This document shows, one piece after another, positions 17,701 to 25,547 of a stretch of DNA of 64,000 nt (position 1 is its first letter; each line of letters opens with the position of its first letter). The notes under the pieces were generated by a model that had not been told where the DNA came from, searched no databases, and saw nothing but the letters and a program-made list of their open reading frames with translations. A program made the position numbers and the translations under genes. This stretch comes from CAYRJD01 sp964424585 (GTDB lineage Bacteria > Actinomycetota > Acidimicrobiia > Acidimicrobiales > Poriferisodalaceae): NCBI GenBank assembly GCA_964424585.1, contig CAYRJD010000069.1:1-64000 (forward strand). The letters are read 5' to 3'.

Positions 17701-18332
17701 CGGCCCAGCCGCTTCACCTCGCTGGCGAGGTTTGCCAGGTGGTCTGCGGACGCTGGCACGAACACCTGCACGCCGGCGGAATCTCGGCCGCGCACCTCGA
17801 GCCGGTCGAGCGCAGCGAGGGCGACCGCGATCGCCCACCAGCCGGCGACGGCCTCCGGCGGCGGCGTCGACGAGCCAGCTGTGCTGGCGAGTGAGTTGAT
17901 CTCGTCGAGCTGGGCGAGCCGGTCGTTGGCTAGCTCGAAGCTGGCATCGGCGAGCGTCGAGATCGCTTCGGCGACGTCGACCGGGCTGGCGGTTGCATCG
18001 CTGGCGACGGGCTCGCCAGCAGACGCTTCGCTGACGTCTTGAAGCTCGCTGGCTAGACGCTCGGCGGCGGCCCGCAGCTGCGCGGTGGCCGTGGGGTCGC
18101 GCACGAACGCCACCACGGCTTGCTGCGTGCGCAGGCGTCGGTTGAGCGCCTTGGCTCGCGACGCGATGTCAGCCAGCGCGGCTTTGCGGGTTTCACGCGC
18201 GGGTTGGGCTGCGGCTGCAGCCAGCGCATCGGCCAACTCGGCGGCTTCGGCCGTGACCTGGGCGCAGCAGCCGCTCAGGTCTGCGGCTGGCCGCTCGGTG
18301 CTGCTGGCGAGCACGGCGACTATTCCGCACAT
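14760..18332 (-). CDS. glmS: Oversized glucosamine-6-phosphate synthase (GlmS-like), 1190 aa
   Basis: Makes glucosamine-6-phosphate from fructose-6-phosphate and glutamine, next to glmM, the following step. The core signatures are present: nucleophile Cys2 in MCGIVAV, RGRDSAGVQ at 181-189, GHTRWASVG at 282-290, NGDVDNH at 317-323, EGSLAVAV near 373, and two SIS domains (SQSGTTTDT at 614-622, STKAYYSQ at 669-676, second domain ~735-865). It is almost twice the usual ~610 residues. An Ala-rich helical insertion (~10-165) separates Cys2 from the rest of the glutaminase domain, and ~320 extra residues follow the second SIS domain without a recognised fold. Start and frame are secure. Whether it is a true GlmS or a divergent paralogue cannot be settled here. 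Confidence 0.85.
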   Translation of the reverse strand: MCGIVAVLASSTERPAADLSGCCAQVTAEAAELADALAAAAAQPARETRKAALADIASRAKALNRRLRTQQAVVAFVRDPTATAQLRAAAERLASELQDVSEASAGEPVASDATASPVDVAEAISTLADASFELANDRLAQLDEINSLASTAGSSTPPPEAVAGWWAIAVALAALDRLEVRGRDSAGVQVFVPASADHLANLASEVKRLGRDGQLFGGGDVVLSSTGAAFVYKVAAEIGELGDNTANLRRQIASDRLLRETLTALATHQQARDRPPVVAVLGHTRWASVGIISEPNAHPVAAASHTSPGCHIAAVVNGDVDNHVELSREHDLVTPAAITTDARVVPTLLCDALAQRADASLARAFTRTVATLEGSLAVAVHAAAHPNTLALALRGSGQAMYVGATDFGWLAASEPYGLVAECDTYVRMDGETSSDPANPVGSRGQVIVIDGAHHTGECHEGAQRFSYDGTALPLAADDVIAAEVTTRDIDRGDARHFFGKEIREAPTSFRATLRGRIGGTPTRPRVELGDDALPSGIVERLRSGEIDKIVGIGQGTAAAAAATLSAFIEQLTRQIPGGSRSRLGALKTSSCLATELSGFGLTDDMSDTLVVAVSQSGTTTDTNRTVDLVRDRGASVIAVVNRRGSDLTHKAHGVLYTSNGRDVEMSVASTKAYYSQVAACALLAGAIVDEIADVEGAPSAAPIAGLLRGLTAVPAAMEQVLAAHEDVAAVARRHVGAKRHWAVVGNGLNALAAREVRIKLSELCYHAVAQDATENKKHIDLSSEPLVLVCAVGLTGSVLADVAKEVAIYQAHAATPIVIASSRSQLPAGVDTVVVPSVHRSVDFVLATMAGHLFAYEAALAIDALAHPLRETRAALEERLARRRVEPDDDDARSATDDLADVAAAVAPPLADLTPRLLRGDYDGHLRPATALRLATVARYAAAVTPLDAHQLELGVVGTPAVVIDELASALNDAIDELGRPIDAIKHQAKSVTVGISRAEETLLKSLLVAEVMAAGAPQEHLSYRALGALSALDAAVAQVTGFTRYRIAGEVTSDGAGATITVTRRGGIAADIASRTEDDSTLRGTKHRAAFEQEVTVGVGRDGRTVIHVPETSDGATVGITLLHCDFAPTLDAEAARSVLRGYRGRYGALRDAVTEIVPTFDDELLGEVPLIELLTKPVHALAEQWLAQ

Positions 18333-18375
18333 AGACGGTCCAGATTAGCGATGGCCAGATTAGCGATAGACCAAA

Positions 18376-19776
18376 TCAAGTGAGCCTCGCAGCGATGCGT
18401 TTCGTCAGCACGTCAGCCAGCCGCTGGGTTTCTGCTTCGTCGGGCGACTCGACCATCACCCGCACGACCGGCTCGGTGCCGCTCGGTCGCACCAGCACTC
18501 GCGCCAGCGACGCAGCCGCTAGCTGGTCGATGTCGGCGCGCAGGTCGTCGGGCAGGGCGTTAAGGGCCGTGCCGACGGCGACGTTGGCGAGCACCTGAGG
18601 AAAGTCGTCGATGATCGCACTCGCGAGGCTCGACAGCGGCTCGTTGTGGCGACGCATCAACGCCATCAGGCGGACGCCGGCGCGCAGGCCGTCGCCGGTT
18701 GCGCAGCGGTCGTGGAAGATGATGTGCCCAGACTGCTCGCCCCCCAGGCTGAGTCCGTCGGCGGCGAGCGCGGCGAGCACGTGGCGGTCACCAACATCGG
18801 TGCGCACGACCGTGATGGCTCGCTGCGCGAGGGCGACGTCGAGGCCGCCGTTCGACATCACGGTGGTGACGAGCGTGCGGTTGGCGAGTTCGTCGCGGCT
18901 CGCCATGTCGATCGCGAACAGCGCCATCAGCCGGTCGCCGTTGATGAGGGTGCCGTTCTCGTCGCACGCGATGACCCGATCGCCGTCGCCGTCGAGCGCG
19001 AGGCCGAGCTGCGCGCCGGTGGCGACGACGGCCGCGGCCATCGTTTCCGGTGCGGCGCTGCCGCAGGCGTCGTTGATGTTGCGTCCGTCAGGTTCGGCGC
19101 ACACGACGTTGACGACCGCGCCGAGCGAGCCGAGCAGATCGTGCGCGTGCGGCGACGCCGCGCCGTTAGCGCAGTCGACCACGACGGTCAGGCCAGCGAG
19201 GTCGATGGCTGCCACGTCGGCGGCGAGCGAGTCTCGGTAGGCGGCGAGCAGGTCGGCGGGCGCGGTGGCGAGCGCCGCTGCGCTCGCCACTTGCTGCGCA
19301 CGCTGCATTGGTTCGGGTTGCGTCTCAGGGTCGAGCTGCGCTGCGATGCGGGCTTGCGTTGCGCCGGTGAGCTTGCGCCCGCCAGCGGCGAACAGCTTGA
19401 TGCCGTTGTCGACGTGCGGGTTGTGCGAAGCCGTCACCACGGCACCCGCGCAGCGCAGCTGCCCGCAGGCGAACGAAACCATCGGCGTGGTCGCGATGCC
19501 CAAGTCGATGATGTGCGCGGCCGGTGCGACGTCGGCTACGCCGCTCGCCAGCGCGTGGGCGACCCGGGGCGACGAGGTGCGGGTGTCTCGTCCGAGCACA
19601 AACACGTTCGGTGCGTCGTCACCTGCGACGACGTCGCGTCCGTCGGTCGCGTCGACGGACATCAGGTGAGCGGCCGCAGCTGCGCCGAGGCGACGAATGA
19701 GCGGCAGCGTCAGCTCGGTGCCGAAGCGTCCGCGTATGCCGTCGGTGCCGAAGGTGGCCGCGCTCGTGGCTGCCAT
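18376..19776 (-). CDS. glmM: Phosphoglucosamine mutase
   Basis: Converts glucosamine-6-phosphate to glucosamine-1-phosphate for UDP-GlcNAc. The four alpha-D-phosphohexomutase motifs are all visible: GTDGIRGRFG at the start, the phosphoserine loop VTASHNPHVDNGIK (near residue 117), the metal loop LDGDGDRVI, and the C-terminal phosphate clamp VRPSGTEPVVRVMVE. Length is ~466 residues. The ATG at 19776 is preceded directly by a GTG that could also start the protein. It lies 43 bp upstream of glmS and downstream of rpsI on the same strand, the usual actinobacterial order. Confidence 0.97.
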   Translation of the reverse strand: MAATSAATFGTDGIRGRFGTELTLPLIRRLGAAAAAHLMSVDATDGRDVVAGDDAPNVFVLGRDTRTSSPRVAHALASGVADVAPAAHIIDLGIATTPMVSFACGQLRCAGAVVTASHNPHVDNGIKLFAAGGRKLTGATQARIAAQLDPETQPEPMQRAQQVASAAALATAPADLLAAYRDSLAADVAAIDLAGLTVVVDCANGAASPHAHDLLGSLGAVVNVVCAEPDGRNINDACGSAAPETMAAAVVATGAQLGLALDGDGDRVIACDENGTLINGDRLMALFAIDMASRDELANRTLVTTVMSNGGLDVALAQRAITVVRTDVGDRHVLAALAADGLSLGGEQSGHIIFHDRCATGDGLRAGVRLMALMRRHNEPLSSLASAIIDDFPQVLANVAVGTALNALPDDLRADIDQLAAASLARVLVRPSGTEPVVRVMVESPDEAETQRLADVLTKRIAARLT

Positions 19777-19848
19777 CACGCCAGTTCGCTCACGTCAGTT
19801 CGCTCAAACTGGCTCGCTCGCATCGGGCCACGTGCGCAGCCGGGCGCG

Positions 19849-20325
19849 CTAGCGCTTGGAGTACTGAGGCGCCTTGCGAGCCTTCTTGAGGCCGTACTTC
19901 TTGCTCTCTTTGGCGCGTGCGTCGCGGTGCAACAAGCCCGCTCGTTTCAGCCGCGGGCGGCAGTCTGGGTCGAGTTCGACGAGCGAGCGGGCGATGCCCA
20001 ACCGCAGCGCGCCAGCCTGGCCAGAGATGCCGCCGCCGTCGAGCGTCGCGTCGACGTCGTAGGTCGGGCTGTCTTTCTCGTCGGCTCGGCTGTCGGCTTT
20101 GTCGTCGTGGGTGTCAGACGTTTCATGCGGCGCGACGTCGTGGTCGTCGCGCTTGCCGCTTGCCAGCCGCAGCGGCTCGGTGATGGCGGTGCGATGCACC
20201 GCGGACGTGAAGTAGCTCTCGAACGCGCGGCCGTTGACCGTGATGGTGCCGTTGCCGGGACGAAGTCGAACTCGGGCGACGGCCTCTTTGCGGCGGCCGA
20301 TGGTTTGAGTGAGCGGTGCGGGCAC
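19849..20325 (-). CDS. rpsI: Ribosomal protein S9 with an acidic insertion
   Basis: Small-subunit protein whose C-terminal tail reaches the P-site tRNA. IGRRKEAVARVRLRPGNGTITVNGR, LDGGGISGQAGALRLGIARSL and the closing KKYGLKKARKAPQYSKR are standard S9. At 158 residues it is ~25-30 longer than most. The extra length is an Asp/His/Glu/Lys-rich stretch (about residues 57-88, beginning KRDDHDVAPHE) placed before the YDVDATLDGGG block. The reading frame is continuous and both flanks are normal, so this is an in-frame insertion in a loop, not a frameshift. It follows rplM by 13 bp and is co-transcribed. Confidence 0.97.
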   Translation of the reverse strand: MPAPLTQTIGRRKEAVARVRLRPGNGTITVNGRAFESYFTSAVHRTAITEPLRLASGKRDDHDVAPHETSDTHDDKADSRADEKDSPTYDVDATLDGGGISGQAGALRLGIARSLVELDPDCRPRLKRAGLLHRDARAKESKKYGLKKARKAPQYSKR

Positions 20326-20338
20326 GGGCGGTTTCCTG

Positions 20339-20773
20339 CTAGCGGTTGATGGGAAGCGGCTGCGGCTGCTGCGCGGCGTGCGGGTGATGCGCGCCCGCGT
20401 AGACGCGCAGCTTGCGGGCTTGCGCGCGGCCTAGCCGGTTGTGCGGGAGCATCCCGACGATGCTGCGGCGCACGGCGTCGGCGGGTCGGCGCGCCAGCAG
20501 GTCGCCGTAGCTCTCGCTGCGCAAGCCGCCGGGGTAGCCAGAGTGGCGGTGCACCATCTTGTCGCGCAGCTTGTTGCCGGTGAGGGTGACCTTGTCGGCG
20601 TTGATGACGATGACGTGATCGCCGGTGTCGATGTAGGGCGCGAAGGTGGGCTTGTGCTTGCCGCGCAGCACTCGGGCGACTTCGGTGGCGACGCGTCCGA
20701 GCACCATTCCTTCGGCGTCAACGACGTACCAGTCGCGGGTGATGTCTGCGGCCTTGGGAGCGTAGGTAGGCAC
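20339..20773 (-). CDS. rplM: Ribosomal protein L13
   Basis: Early-assembly large-subunit protein. PTYAPKAADITRDWYVVDAEG, VLGRVATEVARVLRGKHKP, GDHVIVINADKVTLTGNKLRDK and MLPHNRLGRAQARKLRVYAG are standard blocks. I chose the GTG at 20773, three codons after an alternative TTG at 20782, because L13 normally begins close to the TYxPK motif. It lies 55 bp after truA and 13 bp before rpsI. Confidence 0.96.
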   Translation of the reverse strand: MPTYAPKAADITRDWYVVDAEGMVLGRVATEVARVLRGKHKPTFAPYIDTGDHVIVINADKVTLTGNKLRDKMVHRHSGYPGGLRSESYGDLLARRPADAVRRSIVGMLPHNRLGRAQARKLRVYAGAHHPHAAQQPQPLPINR

Positions 20774-20827
20774 GGGGCGCAAGGCTAAGGCGCGCTCGGG
20801 TGCGCGCCAACCTGCAGCGCTGCACGG

Positions 20828-21715
20828 CTAGTAGCTGACGTGCATCAGCGTGAGGCCGTGAGGCGGTGCGACGGTGCCTGCGGCGTTGCGGTCGGCGGCG
20901 GCGAGCACGGCGGGCACTTCGTCGGCTTGGCGGCGGCCTTGTCCCACGTCTGCGCAGAACCCGACAATCGAGCGGACCATCTGGTGGCAGAACGCGTTGG
21001 CGGAGATGTCGAACGTGAGCAGTCGGCCTTCCATCGGCGCGGGCTGCTCGCGCCAGCTGGCGGCGAGCACCCGGCGGTTGAGCGCTGGGTCGGGTCGCCC
21101 GGTAGAGGCACGCTCGGCAGACGGGTGCCCAGTAGACGAGTGCCCACTAGCCGAGCCGTCTACGCAGGACGCGGCTGGCTTGGGTGCGCGACAGAACGAC
21201 CGAAAGTCGTGTTCGCCGACGAAGTGGGCGGCGGCTTCGTTCATCGCGGCGATGTCGAGCTGGGCACCGACGTGCCACTGCCGGTTGGCGAGTAGCGGGT
21301 CGAGGGCGGGCGCCTGGCGGATCGCGTATTCGTAACGGCGCGCCGTCGCGCTGTGGCGAGCGTCGAATCCCACGGGCACCAACTCGGCTCGCCACACGGC
21401 AACTTCGGGCCCCAACAACTTGGTGAGCGTCGCAGCTAGGCGCTCGACGTCGAGGCGCTCGCTGCTCGTCGCGAACGACACGACTTGGCCGTGCGCGTGA
21501 ACGCCCGCGTCGGTTCGTCCTGCGACCGCGAAGTCGGCGACCTCACCTCCTAGCACGCGTTGCAGCGCCACACGCAGCTCGCCGCCGACGGTGCGCACGT
21601 CAGACTGCTCGGCGAAGCCGTGAAACGCAGTGCCGTCATACGCCAGCGTCAGCCGCACTCGCCGTTGCGCTGATCGGCGTTGCGGATACGCACCGACATG
21701 AGCGTCACTCAACAT
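20828..21715 (-). CDS. truA: tRNA pseudouridine synthase A
   Basis: Isomerises uridines 38-40 in the anticodon stem. The start is the ATG at 21715, giving 295 residues; the frame upstream is shadow of the divergent deacylase gene. RLTLAYDGTAFHGFAEQ opens the catalytic domain, AGRTDAGVHAHGQVVSF holds the catalytic Asp, and FRSFCRAPK and FCHQMVRSIVGFCADVG are conserved. Between the last two is a low-complexity, lineage-specific insertion of about 30 residues (SASGHSSTGHPSAERASTGR) with tandem duplications visible in the DNA near 21100-21165. First gene of the truA-rplM-rpsI-glmM run; divergent from the deacylase. Confidence 0.95.
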   Translation of the reverse strand: MLSDAHVGAYPQRRSAQRRVRLTLAYDGTAFHGFAEQSDVRTVGGELRVALQRVLGGEVADFAVAGRTDAGVHAHGQVVSFATSSERLDVERLAATLTKLLGPEVAVWRAELVPVGFDARHSATARRYEYAIRQAPALDPLLANRQWHVGAQLDIAAMNEAAAHFVGEHDFRSFCRAPKPAASCVDGSASGHSSTGHPSAERASTGRPDPALNRRVLAASWREQPAPMEGRLLTFDISANAFCHQMVRSIVGFCADVGQGRRQADEVPAVLAAADRNAAGTVAPPHGLTLMHVSY

Positions 21716-21803
21716 CGCAGCCCCTTCCTGTGCGAACATAAGGCCGCTCAACCTAGAGCGACAACGTGGCAGGCTTGCCACGCCAATCAAAGGAGACATA
21801 CCA

Positions 21804-23525
21804 ATGCTTGACACACGCATCGCAGGCGGCGAACTGATCGACGGCAGCGGCGCCGACCCGCTGCGCGCCGACGTCGGCATCCGCGACGGCCGCATCGTCG
21901 CCATCGGCGACGACGAGGTTGCCGCCGCTGGCGCGGCGAGCCGCACCATCGACGCGTCCGGCCAGGTCGTCTGCCCGGGCTTCGTTGACATTCACACACA
22001 CTTCGACGCGCAGGTGTTTTGGGACACGACGCTGTCGCCGTCGCCAGCGCACGGCGTGACGACCGTGATCGGCGGCAACTGCGGCTTCACCATCGCGCCG
22101 CTCGAACCCGAGCACGGCGACTACTTGATGCGGATGCTCGCCCGGGTCGAGGGGATGCCGCTCGCGTCGCTGCAGGAAGGCGTGCCGTGGAGCTGGCGCA
22201 GCTTCGGCGACTACCTCGACCTGATCGACGGCACGCTGATGCCGAACGTCGGCTTCCTCGTCGGGCACAGCGCGCTGCGACGGGTGGTGATGGGCGAGCG
22301 GTCGGTCGGCGAGACGGCGACACCGAACGACCTCGCCGCGATGAAGGCGCTGCTCGCCGACTCGATAGCGGCAGGCGGGCTGGGCTTCAGCAGCTCGTGG
22401 GCGAAGACGCACAACGACGCCGCGGGCGAGCCCATTCCCTCACGCCACGCGACGCCGAACGAGCTGATCGAGCTGTGCGCTTCGGTGCGCGACACGCCTG
22501 CGGTCGCGCTCGAGTTCATTCCCACCATCGAGCGGTTCGACACCGACACCTACCAGCTGCTCACCGACATGTCGACCGCGGCTGACCTGCCGCTCAACTG
22601 GAACGTGATTTTCGCGAACGCTCGCCAGCGTGACGTCATCTTGGAAAAGCTGGAGGCCAGCAGCTTCGCGGCGCGCCAGGGAGGGCGAGTGCTGGCGCTG
22701 ACGGCGCCGATGCCGGCGGTGAGCCGGCTGTGCTTTGAGAGCGGCTTCCTGCTCGACACGCTGCACGGCTGGACCGAGCCGATGGCGTTGGGCGTCGCGG
22801 AAAAGACGGCGCTGCTCGCCGACCCAGCGAGGCGGGCCGAGCTGAACGAGTTGGCGCAACAGCCGAGCGCGTTTCGTGGCGTGGCTCGGTGGGAGCGTCT
22901 GACCGTCGGCGAGGTGAGCAAAGACAGCCTGCGCCACTTCGAGGGGCGCACCATCGGCGACATCGCGGACGAGCAGGGCGTCTCGCCGTGGGATGCGCTG
23001 TGCGAGTTGGTGGTGGCCGACGACCTGAAGACGGGTCTGTATCCGCGAGCCGCTGGCGACGACGATGAGAGTTGGGCGCTGCGCGGCGAGCTGTGGAACG
23101 ACGACCGCTGCGTGATCGGCGCGTCGGACGCGGGCGCGCACCTGGACTTTCTGGCGACGTTCAACTACTCGACCTACCTGCTGGCCGCGGCGCGCGACCG
23201 CGAGATGCTTGAGCTGTCCGACGCCATCCACAAGCTCACGGACGTGCCCGCTCGGCTCTACGGCCTCACCGAGCGCGGGCGCATCGAGCGGGGCTGGCAC
23301 GCGGACGTGGTGGTGTTTGACCCGGACGCCGTGGCACCCAAACCGGTCGAGGTGCGCGAAGATTTGCCTGGCGACGCCTGGCGGCTCTACGGCGAAGCCG
23401 ACGGCATCAACCACGTGCTCATCAACGGCACCGAGGCCTACGACGCCTCCGGCTTCACCGACGCCCGTCCCGGCACCCTGCTGCGCGCCGGCCGCGACAC
23501 CGAACCGGTAACCGCCACGAGCTAG
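21804..23525 (+). CDS. N-acyl-D-amino-acid deacylase family amidohydrolase
   Basis: A 573-residue metal-dependent amidohydrolase. The metal site HTH is in FVDIHTHFDAQ (His64, His66), the C-terminal Asp in GASDAGAHLDFL, and the closing block GWHADVVVFDPDAVAPKPVEVREDLPGDAWRL is typical of D-aminoacylase-like proteins. They remove acyl groups from N-acyl-D-amino acids; the exact substrate is not readable. A strong ribosome binding site (AAAGGAG) precedes the ATG. No signal peptide. A decayed copy of the last ~36 residues occurs near 25.4 kb. Confidence 0.88.
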   Translation: MLDTRIAGGELIDGSGADPLRADVGIRDGRIVAIGDDEVAAAGAASRTIDASGQVVCPGFVDIHTHFDAQVFWDTTLSPSPAHGVTTVIGGNCGFTIAPLEPEHGDYLMRMLARVEGMPLASLQEGVPWSWRSFGDYLDLIDGTLMPNVGFLVGHSALRRVVMGERSVGETATPNDLAAMKALLADSIAAGGLGFSSSWAKTHNDAAGEPIPSRHATPNELIELCASVRDTPAVALEFIPTIERFDTDTYQLLTDMSTAADLPLNWNVIFANARQRDVILEKLEASSFAARQGGRVLALTAPMPAVSRLCFESGFLLDTLHGWTEPMALGVAEKTALLADPARRAELNELAQQPSAFRGVARWERLTVGEVSKDSLRHFEGRTIGDIADEQGVSPWDALCELVVADDLKTGLYPRAAGDDDESWALRGELWNDDRCVIGASDAGAHLDFLATFNYSTYLLAAARDREMLELSDAIHKLTDVPARLYGLTERGRIERGWHADVVVFDPDAVAPKPVEVREDLPGDAWRLYGEADGINHVLINGTEAYDASGFTDARPGTLLRAGRDTEPVTATS

Positions 23526-23840
23526 TCGCCGGAGCGACCCAAACCCCAGACGAGTTGCAACCCAGAAGGCCACAACCCATCTGGGGTGGGTAGACCGGAG
23601 TGCCGTAACGGCGGGCCGACGCGAGTGCGCCAGCTGGGTGTTGCCCGAGTCTCCGGTGGGTTGGTGTCACCGCGAACACTAGCAGCGATTCGAACTGTTG
23701 TGGAACCGATTGCGACACGAAGACCGCCTGATCTGTAGAACCAACGTTGGCGCATCGAGCGCGTGCTGGTCACCGGCTTCTGCGCATACCACACATCCGG
23801 CTTCGCGGTAGGCGTGCACCTACCGTCTGGAAAATCGCAG
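23526..23840. other. Intergenic region with a long hairpin
   Basis: No convincing gene on either strand; the short minus-strand frame here has no domain I know. Just after the deacylase stop, ACCCCAGA (23543-23550) pairs with TCTGGGGT (23580-23587) around a 29-base loop that has a smaller inner stem. There is no U-rich tail, so a terminator role is only possible. The gap separates the convergent deacylase and RCC1-thioredoxin genes. Confidence 0.4.
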
Positions 23841-25313
23841 TTACGCAGCCTCGGAGACGTTCCCGCCTTCGACGTCGAACTGCTGTGCCGACAGCAGCTG
23901 GTTGGCGATGTCGACTAGCCCCTCGGGCCCGATCTCACCGCTGACACGCCCAGCGATTTTTCCGTCTGCTGTGACGGCGACGTGAAACGGCACGCCGCTG
24001 ACACCGTACGCCTCGGCGACCTCACCGTTCTGGTCAGCCAAAACCGGCAGGAGCCAACCCTCGTTGCGGAGCCACCGCTCTGGCGGATGATTGCCTCGGC
24101 TCTGGTTCTCAAACGTTGAGACGGCCAAATACTCCACACCCTCGGGCAGGTCGTTGTCTCGCAGCCAGTTCACGATGTTGGGAATCTCGCGCTGGCAGTT
24201 CGGGCACCAGTGCGCGTAGAAGCCGATAATGAGCGGAGCGTTGTTCGTCTGGCTCGTCAAGCTCTCGCCAGTCAGCATGTCGGTGCCGGTGAAGATCGGC
24301 GCGTCTTGGCCTGTGGCCACGTCAACCGCTCCGGGCGCGAGCCGCTCGAACTCCGGCAACGACCTACCGAAGACCTCCGTAGGTGCTCTGTCGGGCGTGG
24401 TGGGCGGCCCGCTGTGAGCATCGTCAGACTGATTGACCGAGCCGGGGCTGGTCAACTGGCCATGGTTGTCGGCGCCCCAGCAAGCGAAATCTCCGTCCAC
24501 GTGGACACCACAGTTGTGCTGTCCTCCTGCGGATACCGCCACGAACTCCCCTGACGGGGCAGTCAGCTTGTCGTGGTCGTCGTCGCCCCAGCACGTCACG
24601 GAGCGGTCGGACCGCCTGACGCCGCAGGAGTGACCAATACCAGCGGACACCTGCGTGAACTCACCCGGAGGTGCGTCCGCTTGGCCGAAGTCGTTGTTAC
24701 CCCAACAGGTGACCGATCGATCCTCGCGCACCCCGCACGAATGCGCCCCGCCGGCGGAGACCGACACGAACAACCCGGTGGGCGCGTCGCCTTGGTCGTC
24801 GTCGGTGGCACCCCAACAGACCAACGTCTTGTCCGTCCGCAAGGCGCACGAATGCGCTGCTCCAGCGGAGACCTGTGCAAACATCCCTGCAGGGACACCC
24901 AGCTGCTCGTATGCGCTCTCGCCCCAGCATGTGACCGACCGGTCCTCGCGAACTCCACACGAATGCGTCCCGCCAGCGGAAACCGATAGGAAGAGTCCGG
25001 TCGGCACATCAACCTGGCGCGACCCACGCTCACCCCAACACGCCAACGTCTTGTCCGAACGAACTCCACAGGAGTGAACGCCACCAGCCGATATCCATAT
25101 GAACGACCCTGCGGGAGCATTCGTTTGCCCGAACTCGTCGTTTCCCCAACACGCCACCAAACCGTCGGTCTCTAAGGCGCAGGAATGCGCATAACCCGCC
25201 GAGAGCACGCCTGCTGTATCGGAATCATCGTTGCCACAACCGGCCGCCAACAGCGCCAAACTCACCAAAGCGCCCGCCAACGCCATCGCCCGCACGCCCC
25301 ACCGCGAAATCAT
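23841..25313 (-). CDS. Lipoprotein: seven RCC1-like repeats fused to a TlpA-like thioredoxin domain
   Basis: The start at ATG 25313 gives a lipoprotein signal with LLAAGC (lipid Cys ~26). Residues ~38-300 are seven ~37-residue RCC1-like units of the form HSCxxRxDxxVxCWG...PxGxFxxVSAG, each with two Cys that could form a disulfide. A linker leads to a redoxin domain: FYAHWCPNCQREIPNIVNWL carries the CxxC, GVSGVPFHVAV holds the cis-Pro, and GEIGPEGLVDIANQLL closes it. It should sit on the outer face of the membrane. RCC1-like folds are usually seven-bladed propellers, and exactly seven units are present. The fusion suggests thiol-redox chemistry on exported proteins, perhaps the Cys-rich RCC1 proteins encoded next door (inference). 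Confidence 0.8.
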   Translation of the reverse strand: MISRWGVRAMALAGALVSLALLAAGCGNDDSDTAGVLSAGYAHSCALETDGLVACWGNDEFGQTNAPAGSFIWISAGGVHSCGVRSDKTLACWGERGSRQVDVPTGLFLSVSAGGTHSCGVREDRSVTCWGESAYEQLGVPAGMFAQVSAGAAHSCALRTDKTLVCWGATDDDQGDAPTGLFVSVSAGGAHSCGVREDRSVTCWGNNDFGQADAPPGEFTQVSAGIGHSCGVRRSDRSVTCWGDDDHDKLTAPSGEFVAVSAGGQHNCGVHVDGDFACWGADNHGQLTSPGSVNQSDDAHSGPPTTPDRAPTEVFGRSLPEFERLAPGAVDVATGQDAPIFTGTDMLTGESLTSQTNNAPLIIGFYAHWCPNCQREIPNIVNWLRDNDLPEGVEYLAVSTFENQSRGNHPPERWLRNEGWLLPVLADQNGEVAEAYGVSGVPFHVAVTADGKIAGRVSGEIGPEGLVDIANQLLSAQQFDVEGGNVSEAA

Positions 25314-25368
25314 CGTGGTAACGCTAACCGCCGCGGCACTACGAGGGCTGCTCTGCGAAGCAGGCTCG

Positions 25369-25478
25369 AACGCGGACGTGGGCGTGTTCAACCCGGACAC
25401 CGTCGCGCCCAAGTCGGCCGAGGTGCGCGCAGATTTGCCCGGCGATGCCTGGCGACTCTACGGCGAAGCAGACAGCGG
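25369..25478 (+). pseudogene. Remnant of an N-acyl-D-amino-acid deacylase C-terminus
   Basis: The translation NADVGVFNPDTVAPKSAEVRADLPGDAWRLYGEAD matches HADVVVFDPDAVAPKPVEVREDLPGDAWRLYGEAD at the end of the deacylase gene at 21804-23525. The DNA match covers about 105 bp (23298-23403 against 25370-25475) with scattered mismatches. No catalytic part remains. It is either a decayed duplicate or what is left of a paralogue displaced by the RCC1 genes. It lies between two minus-strand RCC1 genes. Confidence 0.75.
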
Positions 25479-25547
25479 CGACTGCGGACGCGGGATCGTT
25501 GTGCACGAGGTCACGGCGGCGGAGCGACGGTGAGTCCCGGTGGTCGT

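Noticed and set aside
21716..22412. Minus-strand frames opposite the deacylase gene
   Set aside because: Codon use and composition are those of shadows of the plus-strand gene; no domain or ribosome binding site.
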